The notes below the pieces were generated by a model. That model ran no database searches. It saw nothing but the letters and a program-made list of their open reading frames with translations, and was not told the origin of the DNA. From the NCBI RefSeq assembly GCF_004342175.1, contig NZ_SMAO01000003.1:186001-250000 (forward strand): a stretch of DNA of 64,000 bases. Reading direction: 5' to 3'. Shown piece after piece: positions 62,625 through 64,000 of this stretch (its first letter is position 1; each line of letters opens with the position of its first letter). A program made the translations under genes and the position numbers. Source of the stretch: Thiobaca trueperi. Lineage in GTDB: Bacteria; Pseudomonadota; Gammaproteobacteria; Chromatiales; Chromatiaceae.

Positions 62625-64000
62625 ATGGCCAATTTAAGCGAAGCTGCGCAAAGCCTGTCGCCCGACGAACGACGCATTCTCCAGGTCGTATCCGTCGTCT
62701 ATGAGCCGCTCAATCAGACGACATTACAGGACATCCTGACCCAGCTCGGGTGGCGCGATCAGGGCGGACGCCCGCTGGCCGCGCTCGTCGCCAAACCGCT
62801 GCGCGAGCGTCTGCTCGCTCAGGGGCTGCTGGTCAAGCAGGGACCGGGATTCGTCTGCGCCCCTGAACTGGCCGAGAGCCTGACGCGCGAGACCCAGCGC
62901 GCGGGTCATTTCGACCATATCGTCGCCGTCGCCGAACAGGCGATGCCGTCCAAGCCGCGCTATCACTGGGAGACGGTCAGCGACCGCAAACAGACGCGCC
63001 GTCTGCGCAACGCGCTCTATGCCGGCAATGAAAAGGACGTGCTGACCCAGCTTGGTCTGACCGAACGCGCGCCGGGGCAGCCCGTGACCTATCGCGAGGT
63101 CGAACGGCTGTCGCGGATCTGTACCGCGCTGCCCGATGCGGACTGGTTTGCGACCCTGAGCCCGCGTCTGCGCATCCTGGCGCTTGGTCCACGCCTGACC
63201 GAAACCAGCCTGCACCTGACCCCGCAACCGGAATTCCACGACTTCCTGGCGCAGAATCTGACCCCACTGGCCGCCGAGCATCCCGCCGCCGCCTGCGCGC
63301 TGGCCGAGCAGGCGCTGTTCCAGGGGCGTATCGAGGCGGCCGCCGCCATCCTGGGCAATCGCATCACGCCCGAGACCCTGCCCCTGATCGGCTGGCTGCA
63401 TCTGCTGCGCGGGCGTCATGACGACGCCATCGAGGTTTTCGAGCTGCATCTGACGACCCAGCGTCGCCAGACCCGCAAGCGCAATCTCGCCGTGCCCGGT
63501 CTGCCCGGTGTCATGCACCTGCTGGCGCTGTTGCGGCGCGGCGCGGCGGGCGATCTGGAACGGGTGCAGTCGCAGTCCAGTCTGATCGCGCGCCTGCCGG
63601 TGACCGACCCCTGTGCGCCGGTCTTCCAGACTCTCAACCAACTGGCGGCCATCCTGGCCGGACGCCAGCGGGCCGAGGACGCGAACTGGATCCGTCAGGC
63701 ACCGGCCAGCCTGCGCCCCTTCGATCTGCTGTTTCTCTGTCTCGCCCGGCACTGGCTGGGCGAACGCCCCCCGCTGGAGGCGCTCAAGGCGCTTGCGATC
63801 CAGTCCGAAGAGGCGGTCAAGGCCGGCATCTTCTGGTATGCCTGGGAAGGGCTCGACCTGCTGCGGCGGTGCAGCCGGCCGCTCCAGCTTGCCGCGCTGC
63901 CGACGCCGCCGGCGGGGCTGACCCGGCTCACCGGGCTCCTCACCCCGAAATCGGCCTGGGAGATTGCGCTGGATGCGCTCAAAGGGATCGGAGCCGCCAG
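62625..64000 (+). CDS. large protein of unknown function, N-terminal part (cut by window edge)
   Basis: An open frame of at least 458 codons starting at ATG 62625 (MANLSEAAQSLSPDERRILQVVSVVYEPLNQTTL) with no stop before base 64000. The first 90 residues look like a helix-turn-helix or winged-helix part (RRILQVVSVVYEP...LGWRDQGGRPLAALVAKPLRERLLAQGLLVKQGPGF). The rest is helical and repeat-like (LAEQALFQGRIEAAAAILG; LPLIGWLHLLRGRHDDAIEVF), resembling TPR/alpha-solenoid proteins. I cannot name the family; it could be the N-terminal region of a large SNF2-type helicase, which needs the rest of the gene to settle. Confidence 0.75.
   Translation, partial: MANLSEAAQSLSPDERRILQVVSVVYEPLNQTTLQDILTQLGWRDQGGRPLAALVAKPLRERLLAQGLLVKQGPGFVCAPELAESLTRETQRAGHFDHIVAVAEQAMPSKPRYHWETVSDRKQTRRLRNALYAGNEKDVLTQLGLTERAPGQPVTYREVERLSRICTALPDADWFATLSPRLRILALGPRLTETSLHLTPQPEFHDFLAQNLTPLAAEHPAAACALAEQALFQGRIEAAAAILGNRITPETLPLIGWLHLLRGRHDDAIEVFELHLTTQRRQTRKRNLAVPGLPGVMHLLALLRRGAAGDLERVQSQSSLIARLPVTDPCAPVFQTLNQLAAILAGRQRAEDANWIRQAPASLRPFDLLFLCLARHWLGERPPLEALKALAIQSEEAVKAGIFWYAWEGLDLLRRCSRPLQLAALPTPPAGLTRLTGLLTPKSAWEIALDALKGIGAA

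Noticed and set aside
1..64000. CRISPR array, rRNA operon, prophage or replication origin
   Set aside because: No regularly spaced direct repeats, no rRNA sequence, no integrase/phage gene set and no dnaA-box cluster were seen; the repeats present are dispersed singles or pairs.

Overview
The window reads as chromosomal DNA of a purple sulfur gammaproteobacterium (Chromatiaceae, the Allochromatium/Thiocystis type). The evidence is a light-harvesting pucBA pair behind a promoter carrying two TGT-N12-ACA (PpsR/CrtJ-type) palindromes, a periplasmic cytochrome c', a Chromatium-like petABC cytochrome bc1 operon followed by sspAB, and high-GC codon use throughout. I cannot name the species.

Layout. 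0-6.5 kb: rhlB (cut by the left edge) divergent from trxA and rho, then murI, a short hybrid-cluster protein gene with an FNR-like box, a glycine-zipper lipoprotein and ppnP. 6.5-15 kb: a K+/H+ antiporter, an orphan nrdB with a long N-terminal extension, and the minus-strand ATP-grasp / alpha-E / Anbu peptidase / transglutaminase cluster, followed by a non-coding stretch with a candidate small RNA. 15-30 kb: a small membrane protein, a translationally coupled HD-GYP and PAS-GGDEF-EAL pair, SPOR protein-argS-priA, an HNH protein with a fructosamine-kinase-like gene, a SixA-like phosphatase, feoAB and a Nif3-family gene. 30-42 kb: petABC, sspAB, cytochrome c', an AdeAB-like RND pump with its divergent two-component system, and a cytochrome b561. 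42-52 kb: a type I restriction-modification island (broken RHH gene, hsdM, a REP-associated transposase with its palindromes, hsdS, an AlbA_2/ATPase-type gene, hsdR). 52-64 kb: queC, a three-domain QueD-like gene and queE, the pucBA operon, tRNA-Glu(CTC), pcnB, panB, panC, panD, glgA, pgi and the start of an unrecognised protein cut by the right edge.

The strongest signal that ordinary gene calls do not explain is a family of interspersed non-coding elements. Each arm is about 87 bp and bounded by TTAAACCGCG...CGCGGTTTAA. The complete form has two different arms around an AT-rich linker (about 194 bp). Two-arm copies lie at 3991, 10951, 21968 and (decayed) 29333, a single arm at 34537, and a 54-bp mini-palindrome at 3844. 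The 10951 copy sits exactly at the TTAA of a second repeat family (ACAGGATTAACAGGATT...), whose intact copies are at 6401 and 57671. This is a natural record of transposition with TTAA (or TA) at both ends. These elements touch coding sequence: one supplies the priA stop codon, one lies immediately ahead of the Nif3 ribosome-binding site, and a second-family arm encodes the C-terminus of the Anbu peptidase.

Other points of interest are the REP/RAYT module inside the hsdM-hsdS junction, where REP edges supply two stop codons and an apparent old hsdM tail survives downstream; the single-chain triple QueD; and the candidate small RNA at about 14.9 kb.
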